DNA from: Chitinophagales bacterium
GTDB taxonomy: Bacteria; Bacteroidota; Bacteroidia; Chitinophagales; Chitinophagaceae
Direction of reading: 5' to 3'
Assembly (NCBI GenBank): GCA_020636505.1
Contig: JACJXR010000003.1
Location: 186,001-250,000, forward strand
DNA: 64,000 nucleotides
Shown: piece by piece, positions 1-9,236 of the stretch
Layout: every line of letters starts with the position of its first letter
How positions within the stretch are numbered: the first letter of the stretch is position 1
Notes under the pieces: generated by a model
Seen by the model: only the letters and a program-made list of their open reading frames with translations
Database searches by the model: none
What the model was told of the DNA's origin: nothing
Made by a program: the position numbers and the translations under genes

Positions 1-1246
1 TTACTACGAACCATAGTATCAATCCCGTCAACACCAATACCGTTGATATTATCTCGGCTTGTGTTGGGTGAATAAACCCAAGGTCGTACTTGAAGTTTAC
101 ACGTATCTTCTCTATAAAGAAACGCTCAAGCCCGTTGAAGATGAGGTATATGCCGAACAGTTGCAGGGGATACTTCAGCTTGGTGCGTAGCTTCCATAGT
201 ATGCCAAACAGTATCATACAGGCCGCAAATTCGTACAGCGGAGTAGGGAATACACTTACAGGTAGCACCGCACAGTAGTTTTCTGTACATCCTGATATAG
301 GTATGCCATCGTGGTTTACATTGTGCGCGTAGTTCATACCATATATCCAGTCGGGCAACCAATCGGGAGCAGGAGCATATACATGTGGTATGTTTAAGAT
401 GTCTTTGTAGTATGCAGAAACATTGTTCGCCACTTGCTGAAACTCGTTTGCCGCTGCAGCTCTCAGAGAGCCGTCAGGGTTGGTGATATATGCACTGTTG
501 AATATACCCCAGTCGCCATCGCCTGCAAAGTGGCAACCCAAACGTCCAAGACCATAAGCCAAAATCAAACCCGGAGCAACGGCGTCACATAGATGCATGA
601 AAGGTATCTTATGTTTTCTCGCGTATATGTACAAGGATATGGTGGCTACAATAAGCCCGCCGTAGAAAGTAAGTCCTGATGAAGAGAAGAGATTCTCAAT
701 TGGGTCTGCAAGGAACTGGTCCCAGGTCTCCAATGCGTTGAATATCTTGGCTCCCGCCATACCCGAAACAGCAGCTATCAGCAGTATTTCCATTACCCTT
801 TGGTGTGGGTGCGTGGCTATCTTTTTGGTTGTAGGTTCAGGTAGCTGCTGCTTTTTCTTTTCAGCATATTTCATGTAGCCAAACAATATGGCGCCGATAA
901 GACCTATTACAAAGTTACCTTGCAACGAGAATATATATCCGAGTGGGTCGGGAGATACTTGCTGCACATTGCCGAACATACCCCCGAGCTTGTAGCCCAA
1001 CAAGAAGCCTGATAAGATAGACCAAAGCAATTCGTTCATGGTGGCAGGATGCCCCACTTCCATAGTGCTGAATGTTGGTTGTAAAAGGCCTTGTTCTTCT
1101 TTGCGTTTCAACTCGCGCGTCAACGTCCAAGCTGCGGCAAGGAATGCCAAAGCCACCAAAAAGCCGAATGTCTTGAATATGCTTAACCATTCGGGCATGT
1201 CAGTGCCGAACAGGTTCTCTAAAAAATACTCGAAATCAGGATACAT
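1..1246 (-). CDS. lgt: Prolipoprotein diacylglyceryl transferase (3' end outside window)
   Basis: Transfers diacylglycerol from phosphatidylglycerol to the lipobox cysteine of prolipoproteins in the inner membrane. About 415 codons are visible and the C-terminus runs off the left edge. The translation has several hydrophobic segments and the Lgt signature in its Bacteroidota form, GRLGCHFAGDGDWG, followed by the extended loop usual in this phylum and a late ERFFIEKIRVN segment matching the conserved C-terminal Lgt arginine region. The ATG at 1246 is the first in frame after a stop at 1262-1264. It lies 81 bases downstream of the nucleoside phosphorylase on the same strand, so the two may be co-transcribed. 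Length is greater than the roughly 280 residues of proteobacterial Lgt but normal for this phylum. Several lipoproteins in this window (M13 peptidase, DUF2202 protein, 57-residue lipoprotein) would be its substrates. Confidence 0.9.
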   Translation of the reverse strand, partial: MYPDFEYFLENLFGTDMPEWLSIFKTFGFLVALAFLAAAWTLTRELKRKEEQGLLQPTFSTMEVGHPATMNELLWSILSGFLLGYKLGGMFGNVQQVSPDPLGYIFSLQGNFVIGLIGAILFGYMKYAEKKKQQLPEPTTKKIATHPHQRVMEILLIAAVSGMAGAKIFNALETWDQFLADPIENLFSSSGLTFYGGLIVATISLYIYARKHKIPFMHLCDAVAPGLILAYGLGRLGCHFAGDGDWGIFNSAYITNPDGSLRAAAANEFQQVANNVSAYYKDILNIPHVYAPAPDWLPDWIYGMNYAHNVNHDGIPISGCTENYCAVLPVSVFPTPLYEFAACMILFGILWKLRTKLKYPLQLFGIYLIFNGLERFFIEKIRVNFKYDLGFIHPTQAEIISTVLVLTGLILWFVV

Positions 1247-1327
1247 AAATCGGATGTAAATCTAATAAAGTTGCGCTTGTGAATGATATATGGGAGCAAC
1301 TGTTTAAGAATAGGTTAACGCTATGGC

Positions 1328-2215
1328 TTATATCTCGGCTATTATCCCCAAAGAATGTTTTATCATATTGTCCACCGCGAGTGGTATGTTCTTGGAGATT
1401 GTATTGTCTGCCCTGTTGGCAACGACGGTGCTTATGGACATACATTTGTGCCCCATTATCTTACCCAGTCCATATATGGCTGCGGTTTCCATCTCCATGT
1501 TCAATGCCTTCATATTCCTGCTGGAGAAGGTGGATACTGCATCCAGTAGGTTGGGGTAGGCGTTTTGCAAACGTGTGGTCCTGCCTTGTGCTGCATAAAA
1601 ACCCGGTGCGGTAATGGTAATGCCGTTGGTATATCCTTGAGCAAAATACTTTCGCAATGCAATGGACCCTTCGGCTGCATATGGCTGTACTGCACCTGTA
1701 ATGCGGGTATGCTGCATGAAGTCGTTAAGTATATAACGTTCTTCTTCGTTTTGCTCAAAGCGATAAAAGTGGAGCATATTGTCCAAACCTATGGCGCAGG
1801 ACGATGTGATGAGGCTATCAACAGGAAGGTCTTTTTGTAAGGAGCCGCAAGTGCCCATTCTTATGATTGACAGACTGCGTGTTTGAGAGTGGGGTTGCCT
1901 TGTGACAAAGTCTATATTGGCTAGTGCATCCAATTCGTTCAACACAATATCGATGTTGTCAGGTCCGATGCCGGTACTCACCACCATTAAGGGTTTGTTG
2001 TTCAGTGTTCCTATATGGCTTACAAATTCTCGATGTGCAACTTTGTGTTTTACTTTGTCGAAGTATTTGGAAACCTCTTTCACTCTATCGGGATCGCCAA
2101 CTGTGATTATCGTATCGGGCAAATGTTCAGGTTTCAGGTCGAGGTGGTAGATGGTTGCTCGCTCTGTTATCATCAAATCCGAAGTGCTTTTAATATGGGG
2201 TTGAAAGGGCTCCAT
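1328..2215 (-). CDS. Nucleoside phosphorylase, uridine phosphorylase-like
   Basis: A 295-residue PNP/UDP-family enzyme that cleaves nucleosides with phosphate to give base and ribose 1-phosphate in salvage. Visible signatures are GDPDRV at residues 40-45 (phosphate binding), RMGTCGSL at 119-126, and NMEMETAAIYGLG at 239-251, where the EMET block supplies ribose-binding residues. The overall pattern, including the IYHLDLKPE lead-in, resembles uridine phosphorylase more than purine nucleoside phosphorylase, but substrate is not certain from sequence. ATG at 2215 is used; Met15 is a possible alternative. The gene starts 58 bases from the tRNA-Cys on the opposite strand and is followed by lgt on its own strand. 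Confidence 0.88.
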   Translation of the reverse strand: MEPFQPHIKSTSDLMITERATIYHLDLKPEHLPDTIITVGDPDRVKEVSKYFDKVKHKVAHREFVSHIGTLNNKPLMVVSTGIGPDNIDIVLNELDALANIDFVTRQPHSQTRSLSIIRMGTCGSLQKDLPVDSLITSSCAIGLDNMLHFYRFEQNEEERYILNDFMQHTRITGAVQPYAAEGSIALRKYFAQGYTNGITITAPGFYAAQGRTTRLQNAYPNLLDAVSTFSSRNMKALNMEMETAAIYGLGKIMGHKCMSISTVVANRADNTISKNIPLAVDNMIKHSLGIIAEI

Positions 2216-2231
2216 ATTTTTTCCTTAGTCG

Positions 2232-2261
2232 TTGTAAAGAAACGATTTTTTGCTACATTTG
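2232..2261 (+). promoter_or_regulatory. Bacteroidota-type promoter of tRNA-Cys
   Basis: A TTG at 2232-2234 is separated by exactly 19 bases from TACATTTG at 2254-2261. This matches the primary sigma-factor consensus known from Bacteroides and Flavobacterium (TTTG-N19-TAnnTTTG). It ends 12 bases before the mature tRNA 5' end, as expected for a stable RNA promoter. Confidence 0.75.
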
Positions 2262-2273
2262 CAATCCTTAATT

Positions 2274-2344
2274 GGTCACGTGGCCGAGAGGTTAGGCAGA
2301 GGTCTGCAAAACCTTGTACAGCGGTTCGAATCCGCTCGTGACCT
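2274..2344 (+). tRNA. tRNA-Cys (anticodon GCA)
   Basis: A complete cloverleaf can be folded by eye. The acceptor stem GGTCACG (2274-2280) pairs with CGTGACC (2337-2343). The D stem is GCC/GGC, the anticodon stem GAGGT/ACCTT has loop CTGCAAA giving anticodon GCA, and the T arm is GCGG-TTCGAAT-CCGC. The discriminator base is T at 2344, the U73 identity element typical of tRNA-Cys. CCA is not encoded. A phylum-type promoter precedes it and a strong terminator hairpin follows. Confidence 0.97.
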
Positions 2345-2350
2345 CGGAAA

Positions 2351-2376
2351 GAAGAGCTCTCGAAAGGGAGCTTTTC
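2351..2376 (+). terminator. Rho-independent terminator after tRNA-Cys
   Basis: An 11-base-pair stem (2351-2361 with 2366-2376, two G-U pairs) closes a GAAA tetraloop and is followed by TTGTTT. It lies seven bases after the tRNA discriminator base. Confidence 0.8.
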
Positions 2377-2438
2377 TTGTTTATACCTGTTCCTGTTATT
2401 GACGATTAGTTGTATATTTCTGAAATAACTAATAGGTC

Positions 2439-4727
2439 ATGGGCAAGTATCTTTCTTTTTTGGTTTTCGTATTACTTATGGCTGTAGGTGATGTGTTTGG
2501 GGTGGATACGCTTCGTCACTACGACCCCGCAGCAGGCAGTGTTACCGTTGGTGGTGGTTATGAGATGATAATAGCTCGATTTGAACCCCAAGCTCCGGGC
2601 TACATCAATAAGTTGTATGTGACTTTAGGTGGAAACAGCACAAGTGGAACTGCCAAGCTGCATTTGTATGGTCATGATGGAGGTACGGCTTTCCCACAGT
2701 GGCAAGAAGATCTGATCACACCCATAACACTTACCAAGACTCAATCAGGAGATGAGCAGATAGAGGTGAATCTACCCAATCCTGTATGGGTGGACAATAA
2801 CCAGTTTTTCGTGGCTATTTCAGACCTGTCAACATTCGTATATCCTACCGCCACCACAGAGGCAACTGTGGCATCATGCAAGTCGTCGAACGGTGGAGAT
2901 TACTATTATCTCTTCTTCTATAATTCCGCATCATCCAACCCATGGGTATTAGGCAACAGAAAGACGTTGAAGATAGATGTGGTGATGGATTATCCTACCA
3001 CCACATCGCATAATTATATGAAGGATGTGACCTTGGCAGCGGGTTTACCTGATAACTTATCCAATAAAGATGTGGCTTGGGGAGACTATAACAACGATAA
3101 TTATCTAGACTTGCTCATAGGACAGAAGCTGTTTAAGAACAATAAAGACGGAACCTTTACGGACGTGACCGACAGCTGCGGTTTGGATACGGCCAAGTAC
3201 ACCATGTTTGCCGACTTCAACAACGATGGTTGGTTGGACATCCTTTCTTTGGGTGACAGTGTACACAATGTGGTTTATTCCAACAATCAGGATGGTACGT
3301 TCACCGCCAATCCATTCGGTGTGGCATTCCCAACATTCGGACCATTGAAAGCCATCAGCATTGCAGATGTAAACAAGGATATGTACCCCGACTTCTTTAC
3401 TGCAAGACTTTGGACAACTTACGGCGTCAGCGATTCGGCCTTCTTGTACTATAACGATGGGTCTTTGGGCTTCACCGAGCAAACCAGCTTATTGTTCCCC
3501 AATGGTATCAACGGTAACTGCCGAGGCTCTATATGGACGGATTATGATAACGATGGTGACCTTGACTTGTATGTGGTGAACTATGTGACGCAAACAACAC
3601 CTCCACGCGACAGGTTGTTCAAAAACAATGGGGATGGAACGTTTACCGATGTGATAGGCAATACCCCTCTGGACAATAATGGCAGCAATGGCAATCCGTT
3701 CTATAATATGAGCTCGGGTGTGGACTTTGGAGACTATGACAACGATGGTGATATGGATGTGTTGTTGCCGACACTGGCACACCCACACCATATGAAGCCC
3801 TATGATGTAAGGCCAACAACTATTTTCAAAAACTCAGGTGCACCTAATTATACTTTTGTTGACCAAAGAGGCAAGCATAATTTACAATACGAAGAAACGC
3901 ATGCAGGCAGTACTTGGGGTGATGTGGATAATGACGGGTTGATGGACATAGTGACCACTGCCTTCTATGGTTGCAGATATATCGACATCTACATTCAGCA
4001 GCCTGATAACAGTTACAAAATGGAAACCTTCGACTACGGATTAGCAGATATTGTTACAGGAGAAGATGCCATTTGGGTGGACTACAACAATGATGGATGG
4101 TTGGACCTGTCTTGTGGGAAGGACAATAAGTTCCGGTTGTATCAAAGCTATTATCCGCATGGCAAGCATTGGGTGGAGTTCGACCTTCGTTCCACAACAG
4201 GCAACAGTCAAGGCATAGGCGCAAGAGTAACTGTACAAACTGTAGGTGGTCCCACCTATACACGAGAAGTAACAGCAGGTAAAGGACAGATGATGCAGCA
4301 TCCTGCGCGTGTACATTTCGGCTTGGGATACTGGCCGATAGATAAAGTAACCGTAAGGTGGCCCGACAGTAACAATACCACCACCACTTATACAGGACTA
4401 AGCTCTAAGAGGATATACAGGCTCAACCAAGACGGCAGTAACGACTTGTTGACCGTATCTGGAAGAGAAGAAGCCACGCCGTTGAAAGTATTTCCTAACC
4501 CTGCGACAAGCGAAATCTATTTCAACTTTACACTACCTGAAAAGAGCTTTGTGAAACTGGATGTTTACTCCTCCACAGGACAAAAGGTGACTACTGTTAC
4601 CTCACAAGAAATGAGTATGGGCAATCAACTGTTGAAATGGAGTAGAGGAGATGTACCGAACGGTATATACTACTACAATCTCATTATCGGTAATAAGCAA
4701 CAGAGCGGCTCTGTTGTGTTGAAATAG
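2439..4727 (+). CDS. Secreted FG-GAP/VCBS and ASPIC-UnbV protein with T9SS sorting domain
   Basis: A 762-residue exported protein. Residues 1-21 form a signal peptide. About seven calcium-binding FG-GAP/VCBS blades follow, recognisable by repeated D-x-D/N-x-DG-x-x-D cores such as GDYNNDNYLDLL, ADFNNDGWLDIL, TDYDNDGDLDLY, GDYDNDGDMDVL and VDYNNDGWLDLS, consistent with a beta-propeller. An ASPIC/UnbV domain lies at roughly residues 570-655, with HWVEFDLR, GIGARVTV and HFGLG. The last 75 residues (LKVFPNPATSEI to the terminal VLK) are a type A T9SS C-terminal sorting domain. This makes it a probable cell-surface CRTAC1-like protein; ligand unknown. It ends two bases before the convergent gene that follows. 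Confidence 0.9.
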   Translation: MGKYLSFLVFVLLMAVGDVFGVDTLRHYDPAAGSVTVGGGYEMIIARFEPQAPGYINKLYVTLGGNSTSGTAKLHLYGHDGGTAFPQWQEDLITPITLTKTQSGDEQIEVNLPNPVWVDNNQFFVAISDLSTFVYPTATTEATVASCKSSNGGDYYYLFFYNSASSNPWVLGNRKTLKIDVVMDYPTTTSHNYMKDVTLAAGLPDNLSNKDVAWGDYNNDNYLDLLIGQKLFKNNKDGTFTDVTDSCGLDTAKYTMFADFNNDGWLDILSLGDSVHNVVYSNNQDGTFTANPFGVAFPTFGPLKAISIADVNKDMYPDFFTARLWTTYGVSDSAFLYYNDGSLGFTEQTSLLFPNGINGNCRGSIWTDYDNDGDLDLYVVNYVTQTTPPRDRLFKNNGDGTFTDVIGNTPLDNNGSNGNPFYNMSSGVDFGDYDNDGDMDVLLPTLAHPHHMKPYDVRPTTIFKNSGAPNYTFVDQRGKHNLQYEETHAGSTWGDVDNDGLMDIVTTAFYGCRYIDIYIQQPDNSYKMETFDYGLADIVTGEDAIWVDYNNDGWLDLSCGKDNKFRLYQSYYPHGKHWVEFDLRSTTGNSQGIGARVTVQTVGGPTYTREVTAGKGQMMQHPARVHFGLGYWPIDKVTVRWPDSNNTTTTYTGLSSKRIYRLNQDGSNDLLTVSGREEATPLKVFPNPATSEIYFNFTLPEKSFVKLDVYSSTGQKVTTVTSQEMSMGNQLLKWSRGDVPNGIYYYNLIIGNKQQSGSVVLK

Positions 4728-4729
4728 GG

Positions 4730-5368
4730 TTATTTACTCCTTTTGGTAAAAAAGTGGTTCAGCATATCGGCGGAACGTTTGTACGTAACGGTTGTGCTGA
4801 TGGCTGATTCGTAATTGTATTCGGATATGGTAGGTTCAAATATTTTATTCCTCCAAAATGTCTCCACTTGATTGTACCGGTTGTCGGTAAGTACCAGTGC
4901 TTCGTTGGTAACGTTTGAGCTTTTTCTTTTGCCCTTGTCCTCATCGTCTTTATATGCGGGTGCAGGCATGCCATAATAGGCGATATAGAATGTGGAGTCT
5001 CCACTCGTTATTGATGCACTTGTTACTATGTTTCCGTCTTTGTCCAACAATACTCCGTCAAAATCGTAACGCTTTATCTTATCAAGGTCGGTATCCATAA
5101 AGTAGTATACCGGGCAATAATCGAAATTGTCTGTAAAGTCTTTTATCATTCTCGACCTTACTTGAGCAGCATCTTCTTTTATCATGTTAGCTGAGCCTGT
5201 TCTGTTGTTTTTCTCGAGCTCGCTTATTTTGCGCTGTTCCGCTTTCAGCTGCACCAAGATGGCCGTCGGTTTGTACATCTTTTTCTTTTTGGCCTGAGCG
5301 GTAACGGTACTCAATGTCAATAGGGTGGTGAGCAGTAAGAATGAAAGCTGTTTTATGGAATACCTCAT
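4730..5368 (-). CDS. Secreted hypothetical protein
   Basis: I do not recognise the family. Starting at the ATG at 5368 gives 212 residues with a clear signal peptide (MRYSIKQLSFLLLTT, cleavage probably after TVTAQA), followed by a basic KKKK patch and a mixed alpha/beta domain. An in-frame start at 5410 would add 14 residues before the signal peptide and is less likely. There is no lipobox or T9SS sorting domain, so a periplasmic location is inferred. It converges on the FG-GAP gene with only two bases between the stop codons. Confidence 0.7.
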   Translation of the reverse strand: MRYSIKQLSFLLLTTLLTLSTVTAQAKKKKMYKPTAILVQLKAEQRKISELEKNNRTGSANMIKEDAAQVRSRMIKDFTDNFDYCPVYYFMDTDLDKIKRYDFDGVLLDKDGNIVTSASITSGDSTFYIAYYGMPAPAYKDDEDKGKRKSSNVTNEALVLTDNRYNQVETFWRNKIFEPTISEYNYESAISTTVTYKRSADMLNHFFTKRSK

Positions 5369-5420
5369 AGTAAGTAGATTACGTATACAAATATAAGTAG
5401 CTTGATACATGCATAAAATA

Positions 5421-5444
5421 AAAACCTTCCCATAGGGAAGGTTT
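5421..5444 (-). terminator. Rho-independent terminator for the TMEM260-like gene
   Basis: The stem AAACCTTCCC/GGGAAGGTTT has a short ATA-type loop. Read on the minus strand it is followed by a T-rich stretch (TTTTTATTTTA) and lies about 30 bases after the stop of the upstream membrane-protein gene. Confidence 0.75.
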
Positions 5445-5471
5445 TTATTTGTTTATGACAATTCTATTTCT

Positions 5472-8400
5472 TTAAAATGAGGTCGCTTTTGTTTCCATCA
5501 TTTTGATCTTCGCATCGAGCTCATCTGCGGTCTTGGCATCGCCGTATTGTCTTGCGGCTTGAGACAAGGTGCGCATAATGTTCAGGTCGCGCTGTACATC
5601 ACCTATCATTTGTTCTCTTCCACCGTCTTTAAGCGTGGATATGTAGTTGATGTCGTCTATTGAGTTTTGCACCACTTGAAGCGCCATTTCTCTACCTGAT
5701 TCTTTATCGCCGATACGGAAGTAACCAAGTGCCATATAGTATGCTGTGGCATCGTAGTGGTAAGAGTTTTTGGTAATGCTTTTTCTTACCTTATCCAATA
5801 CCTCTTTACCTTTTTCTGTCTGGCCGTTTGCCGCCATCTCCATTGCTATGCGAGAGGAGTTGATCCTGTATGCCGCAAACATGATCCTGTTCTTTTCATC
5901 GAAGTATACATCGTCTCTGTCTGCATTGCCCCACAAATACTGATTCATGAACAAGTCGTAGCTCTTAGTAGTGTTGATGCTTCCCATTTCACCTGCTATC
6001 GGTGGTTCGAATGGTATTTGTTTGTATGGCATCAAGCGGTATACCACACCCTCAAGCTTCATGTAGTCGTCTAAACCGACATAGTTGTCACCCGGAAGGC
6101 CACCACTGAAGTATATCGGACGTTCCCAACCTTCTGCCGCTATCGCTGCTATTATATTGTATGTGGCAAGGTCGTCTTTGTAAAGTATATCCTTTGGTGC
6201 TTGGAATCTGATATCTGTTATGATACGAGCTGTATCTTCAGGTGCAGCCAAACCTTTCGCCAACAACTCTTCTTTGGTGAAAGAAGGTAGGAAGAAATTC
6301 TTGCTCGGTATGAAGTTCTCTCTGGAACCATCAGACATTTGTACTTGATAGTTCGGGTTGTCAGACAACATGAATTCACATATTTCGCTCAAGTTGAAGA
6401 ACCTGTCAGATGCGATTTGAGGAGACTGTACATATCTCATATAGTTCCTGCGGTCGCCTATGTAGTGTTCTTTCTTCCATATCATCGGTACAGGCATCGC
6501 ATCGTTGATACGGTTGTTCAATTGCTCTATGTACCAATCGATACCCAACAAGCTCATGTTTATGACACGCACGTCTTTACGCAGCCCTTCCACCTCTTGC
6601 ATATACCATAGAGGGTAGGTGTCGTTATCTCCGAATGTGAAGAGTATCGCGTTTGGCGCACATGAGTTCAATACGTTGGATGCTGTTGCCTTAGCGAGCG
6701 TCTTCTTAGAGCGGTCGTGATCGTCCCAACCGTCTTTGGCCATTATAACAGGTGCTGCTATCAAGCATATCACTGTGGCTATAACTCCTGCCGCAGGCCC
6801 TTTGGTTACCCGTTGTAAGAATTGGTGAACCATCAACACGCCTATACCTATCCATATCGCATATGCATAAGTGGAGCCGGCGAACGCATAGTCACGTTCA
6901 CGTGGCTGCAAAGGAGGCATGTTCAAGTATATGGCTGTCGCGATACCTGTAAAGAAGAACAGTACAAGTATGGTGATCCAGTCTTTCTTGTTGTTGTTCC
7001 ACTGGTACACAAGACCCAACAAACCGATTATGAACGGCAGTAGATAGAACTGGTTACGAGCAGGGTTGTCTTTATAACCGTCTGCCATTGCACTCATATC
7101 ACCCAAGCCTAAGAAGCCTTTGTCTATGAATGGTATACCTGATATCCAGTTACCGTTTTTGGGGTCACCTTGTCCTTCAAAGTCGTTTTGTCTACCAGCA
7201 TAGTTCCACATGAAGTATCTCCACCACATCCAGTTTATCTGGTAACGGAAGAAGAAGCTGAAGTTGTCGGAAGCGGTAGGTGCTTCGTTGGCTCCAAGAC
7301 CTAAATAGTTACGGTAGAAATTCTTGTGGTTTGCGTCGTTGTAGTCCCATATCCTTGGGAAGAAACGTTTGTCACCCGCTGAGAATTCAGCCTCTATCTT
7401 GTCGCCTACATCCTCGTAGAAGTCCTTACCGTCTTTTTGAGACATGATATATCTGTCTCCTGTAACGTTGTATTTGATAGGTCTTTTATCGAAATCAGGT
7501 CCGAACAACAGTGGGTTTGAACCGAATTGCTCACGTTTGATATACGAAACAGTGCTGTTGATATTATCCGGGTTGGTCATGTCTATCGCTACATCTGCAC
7601 GCGAACGTATCATCGGTGCCAAGTAACTGCTGAATCCGATAAGGATGAAAATGATACACAACACACCTGTATGTGCCAAGTACCAACCTCTGCGTTTTAC
7701 ATAAAGCAACAACCAGATGATGAATGCTATGAATAGCAATACAAAAACCAATGCACCGCTATCGAACGGCATACCGAAGCTGTTTACGAACAATAGGTCG
7801 AACTGAGATGCCATCATCGGTACTCCTTGAAGTATGCCGAACTGTACAAGTCCCAACAACGCACAACCTATTAGGAATGCTATGATTGTGCCTCTGCGGT
7901 TTGTTTCGTAACGGCGGAAGTAATACACCATGGTGATGGCCGGTATCGCCAACAAGTTCAACAAGTGTATACCTACCGACAAGCCCATCATATATGCGAT
8001 GAATAACAACCAACGGTCTGCATGAGGTTGGTCTGCGATATGTTCCCATTTCAAAATGGCCCAGAATACAACAGCAGTAAACAAAGATGATGTAGCGTAC
8101 ACCTCTGCTTCAACAGCAGAGAACCAGAATGTGTCGGAGAATGTATAAGCCAATGCCCCTACAAGTCCGGCACCCATTATCAACAAAGTGTGGTTGCTGT
8201 TAGGCTCGTCTGTACGTCCTACAAGCAGTCTTCTCGCAAAGTGGGTTATGGTCCAGAATAGGAATAGGATGGTAAGGCCGCTTGCTATGGCCGACCATGC
8301 ATTTATAAACATGGCCACATTGGAGAGGTTTGAGCCTGCCAGTATACCGAACATGCGCTGTATCATCATGAAGAGTGGCGCACCCGGAGAGTGGCCCACT

Positions 8401-8537
8401 TCTATTTTATAAGCACAGGAAATAAACTCACCACAATCCCAGAAGCTCACAGTGGGTTCCATGGTTACCAGATATACGACTATAGCTATTATACCCGTTA
8501 TCCAACCTACAATGTTATTGACTTTGCGATAATTCAT
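5472..8537 (-). CDS. DUF2723/TMEM260-family membrane protein, putative protein O-mannosyltransferase
   Basis: A 1021-residue polytopic inner-membrane protein. The N-terminus (GWITGIIAIVVYLV, then SFWDCGEFI at residues 31-39 and GHSPGAP at 48-54) is characteristic of the DUF2723 family, now linked to TMEM260. Asp34 and Glu37 after the first membrane segment sit where GT-C glycosyltransferases carry their catalytic acid. About a dozen hydrophobic segments follow to roughly residue 600. The remaining C-terminal part is soluble, with helical TPR-like repeats in the last 120 residues. By analogy with the eukaryotic relative it may O-mannosylate exported proteins, which would fit the O-glycosylation known in Bacteroidota; this role is an inference. 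It stands alone with its own terminator. Confidence 0.85.
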   Translation of the reverse strand: MNYRKVNNIVGWITGIIAIVVYLVTMEPTVSFWDCGEFISCAYKIEVGHSPGAPLFMMIQRMFGILAGSNLSNVAMFINAWSAIASGLTILFLFWTITHFARRLLVGRTDEPNSNHTLLIMGAGLVGALAYTFSDTFWFSAVEAEVYATSSLFTAVVFWAILKWEHIADQPHADRWLLFIAYMMGLSVGIHLLNLLAIPAITMVYYFRRYETNRRGTIIAFLIGCALLGLVQFGILQGVPMMASQFDLLFVNSFGMPFDSGALVFVLLFIAFIIWLLLYVKRRGWYLAHTGVLCIIFILIGFSSYLAPMIRSRADVAIDMTNPDNINSTVSYIKREQFGSNPLLFGPDFDKRPIKYNVTGDRYIMSQKDGKDFYEDVGDKIEAEFSAGDKRFFPRIWDYNDANHKNFYRNYLGLGANEAPTASDNFSFFFRYQINWMWWRYFMWNYAGRQNDFEGQGDPKNGNWISGIPFIDKGFLGLGDMSAMADGYKDNPARNQFYLLPFIIGLLGLVYQWNNNKKDWITILVLFFFTGIATAIYLNMPPLQPRERDYAFAGSTYAYAIWIGIGVLMVHQFLQRVTKGPAAGVIATVICLIAAPVIMAKDGWDDHDRSKKTLAKATASNVLNSCAPNAILFTFGDNDTYPLWYMQEVEGLRKDVRVINMSLLGIDWYIEQLNNRINDAMPVPMIWKKEHYIGDRRNYMRYVQSPQIASDRFFNLSEICEFMLSDNPNYQVQMSDGSRENFIPSKNFFLPSFTKEELLAKGLAAPEDTARIITDIRFQAPKDILYKDDLATYNIIAAIAAEGWERPIYFSGGLPGDNYVGLDDYMKLEGVVYRLMPYKQIPFEPPIAGEMGSINTTKSYDLFMNQYLWGNADRDDVYFDEKNRIMFAAYRINSSRIAMEMAANGQTEKGKEVLDKVRKSITKNSYHYDATAYYMALGYFRIGDKESGREMALQVVQNSIDDINYISTLKDGGREQMIGDVQRDLNIMRTLSQAARQYGDAKTADELDAKIKMMETKATSF

Positions 8538-8559
8538 TCATGAATATTTTGACAAGCAA

Positions 8560-8567
8560 CAAAAATA
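8560..8567 (-). promoter_or_regulatory. Possible -7 element for the TMEM260-like gene
   Basis: TATTTTTG on the minus strand fits TAnnTTTG and lies 22 bases before the start codon. The -33 position reads TTTC rather than TTTG, so the call is tentative. Confidence 0.4.
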
Positions 8568-8649
8568 GAAAAATACAGCATTGACGGAAATGTGATTTTT
8601 TGAATTAACATAATTCTATATGTTTATCCGAAAGTTAAAGTCGACATTT

Positions 8650-9090
8650 CTATAAGAGTAAATGGTTGATATTCTTAAGTCTCTCGTTGGGAATGATTTG
8701 CGCCAGTTGTACCTGAGGCAACAAACGTAACTTTTCTGTAACATTTCGAGCAGTCACTTCCGCCAATTCGCTTTTTATCAGCCAAAGGTAATCCAGCTGT
8801 TTGATTTCGGGAAGCAAAGACCGTTTATCGCTGCGCAATTTATACAGCAAGTGTGTACAACTGCTCATGGGCTCCTCGTATCGGTACAGCGAAAAGAAGT
8901 GTATATCCTCTTTGCTTGGTTTATATTCCACGTCGGAGTCAGGTTCCCTGACAAAATCAAACTCAAAAACCTTGTTGATATGCCAGCAGAACTCATGTCC
9001 CTGCAGCGACGAGCCGATGCCTATCATAGCGGTGCCGGAGAAGAAATCTTCTTCCATCGCACTCATATCCAAAACCATCTTGGCTGCCAT
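8650..9090 (-). CDS. IPExxxVDY family protein
   Basis: A 146-residue cytoplasmic protein of a Bacteroidota-restricted family named after its central motif. Here the motif reads LLPEIKQLDYLWLI, about residues 92-105, and the upstream MIGIGSSLQGHEFCWHINK stretch also matches the family pattern. No biochemical function is established for the family. It is transcribed divergently from purA with about 146 bases between, and lies upstream of the TMEM260-like gene on the same strand with 112 bases between. In many Bacteroidota this family lies near fatty-acid or pyruvate kinase genes; that linkage is not seen here. Confidence 0.75.
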   Translation of the reverse strand: MAAKMVLDMSAMEEDFFSGTAMIGIGSSLQGHEFCWHINKVFEFDFVREPDSDVEYKPSKEDIHFFSLYRYEEPMSSCTHLLYKLRSDKRSLLPEIKQLDYLWLIKSELAEVTARNVTEKLRLLPQVQLAQIIPNERLKNINHLLL

Positions 9091-9192
9091 ATGCCGCTAA
9101 TTTCGCAAATAATGTTCAAGGTGTATACACCGCTTGTACAATGCAGGTGGATAATTTTTTATGTTTTTCAGGAAAAAAATCTTGCGGTATCA

Positions 9193-9200
9193 TACTTTTG
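9193..9200 (+). promoter_or_regulatory. Probable -7 element of purA
   Basis: TACTTTTG followed by C, 36 bases before the purA start, fits TAnnTTTG. The -33 region is a T run without a clear TTTG. Confidence 0.45.
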
Positions 9201-9236
9201 CCCTTTAGTTGTTTTAATAGTAAGTAATACAATATT

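Noticed and set aside
1..1246. Lgt of more than 415 codons considered as a fusion
   Set aside because: The extra loop after GRLGCHFAGDGDWG and the longer N-terminus are usual for Lgt in Bacteroidota as far as I know.
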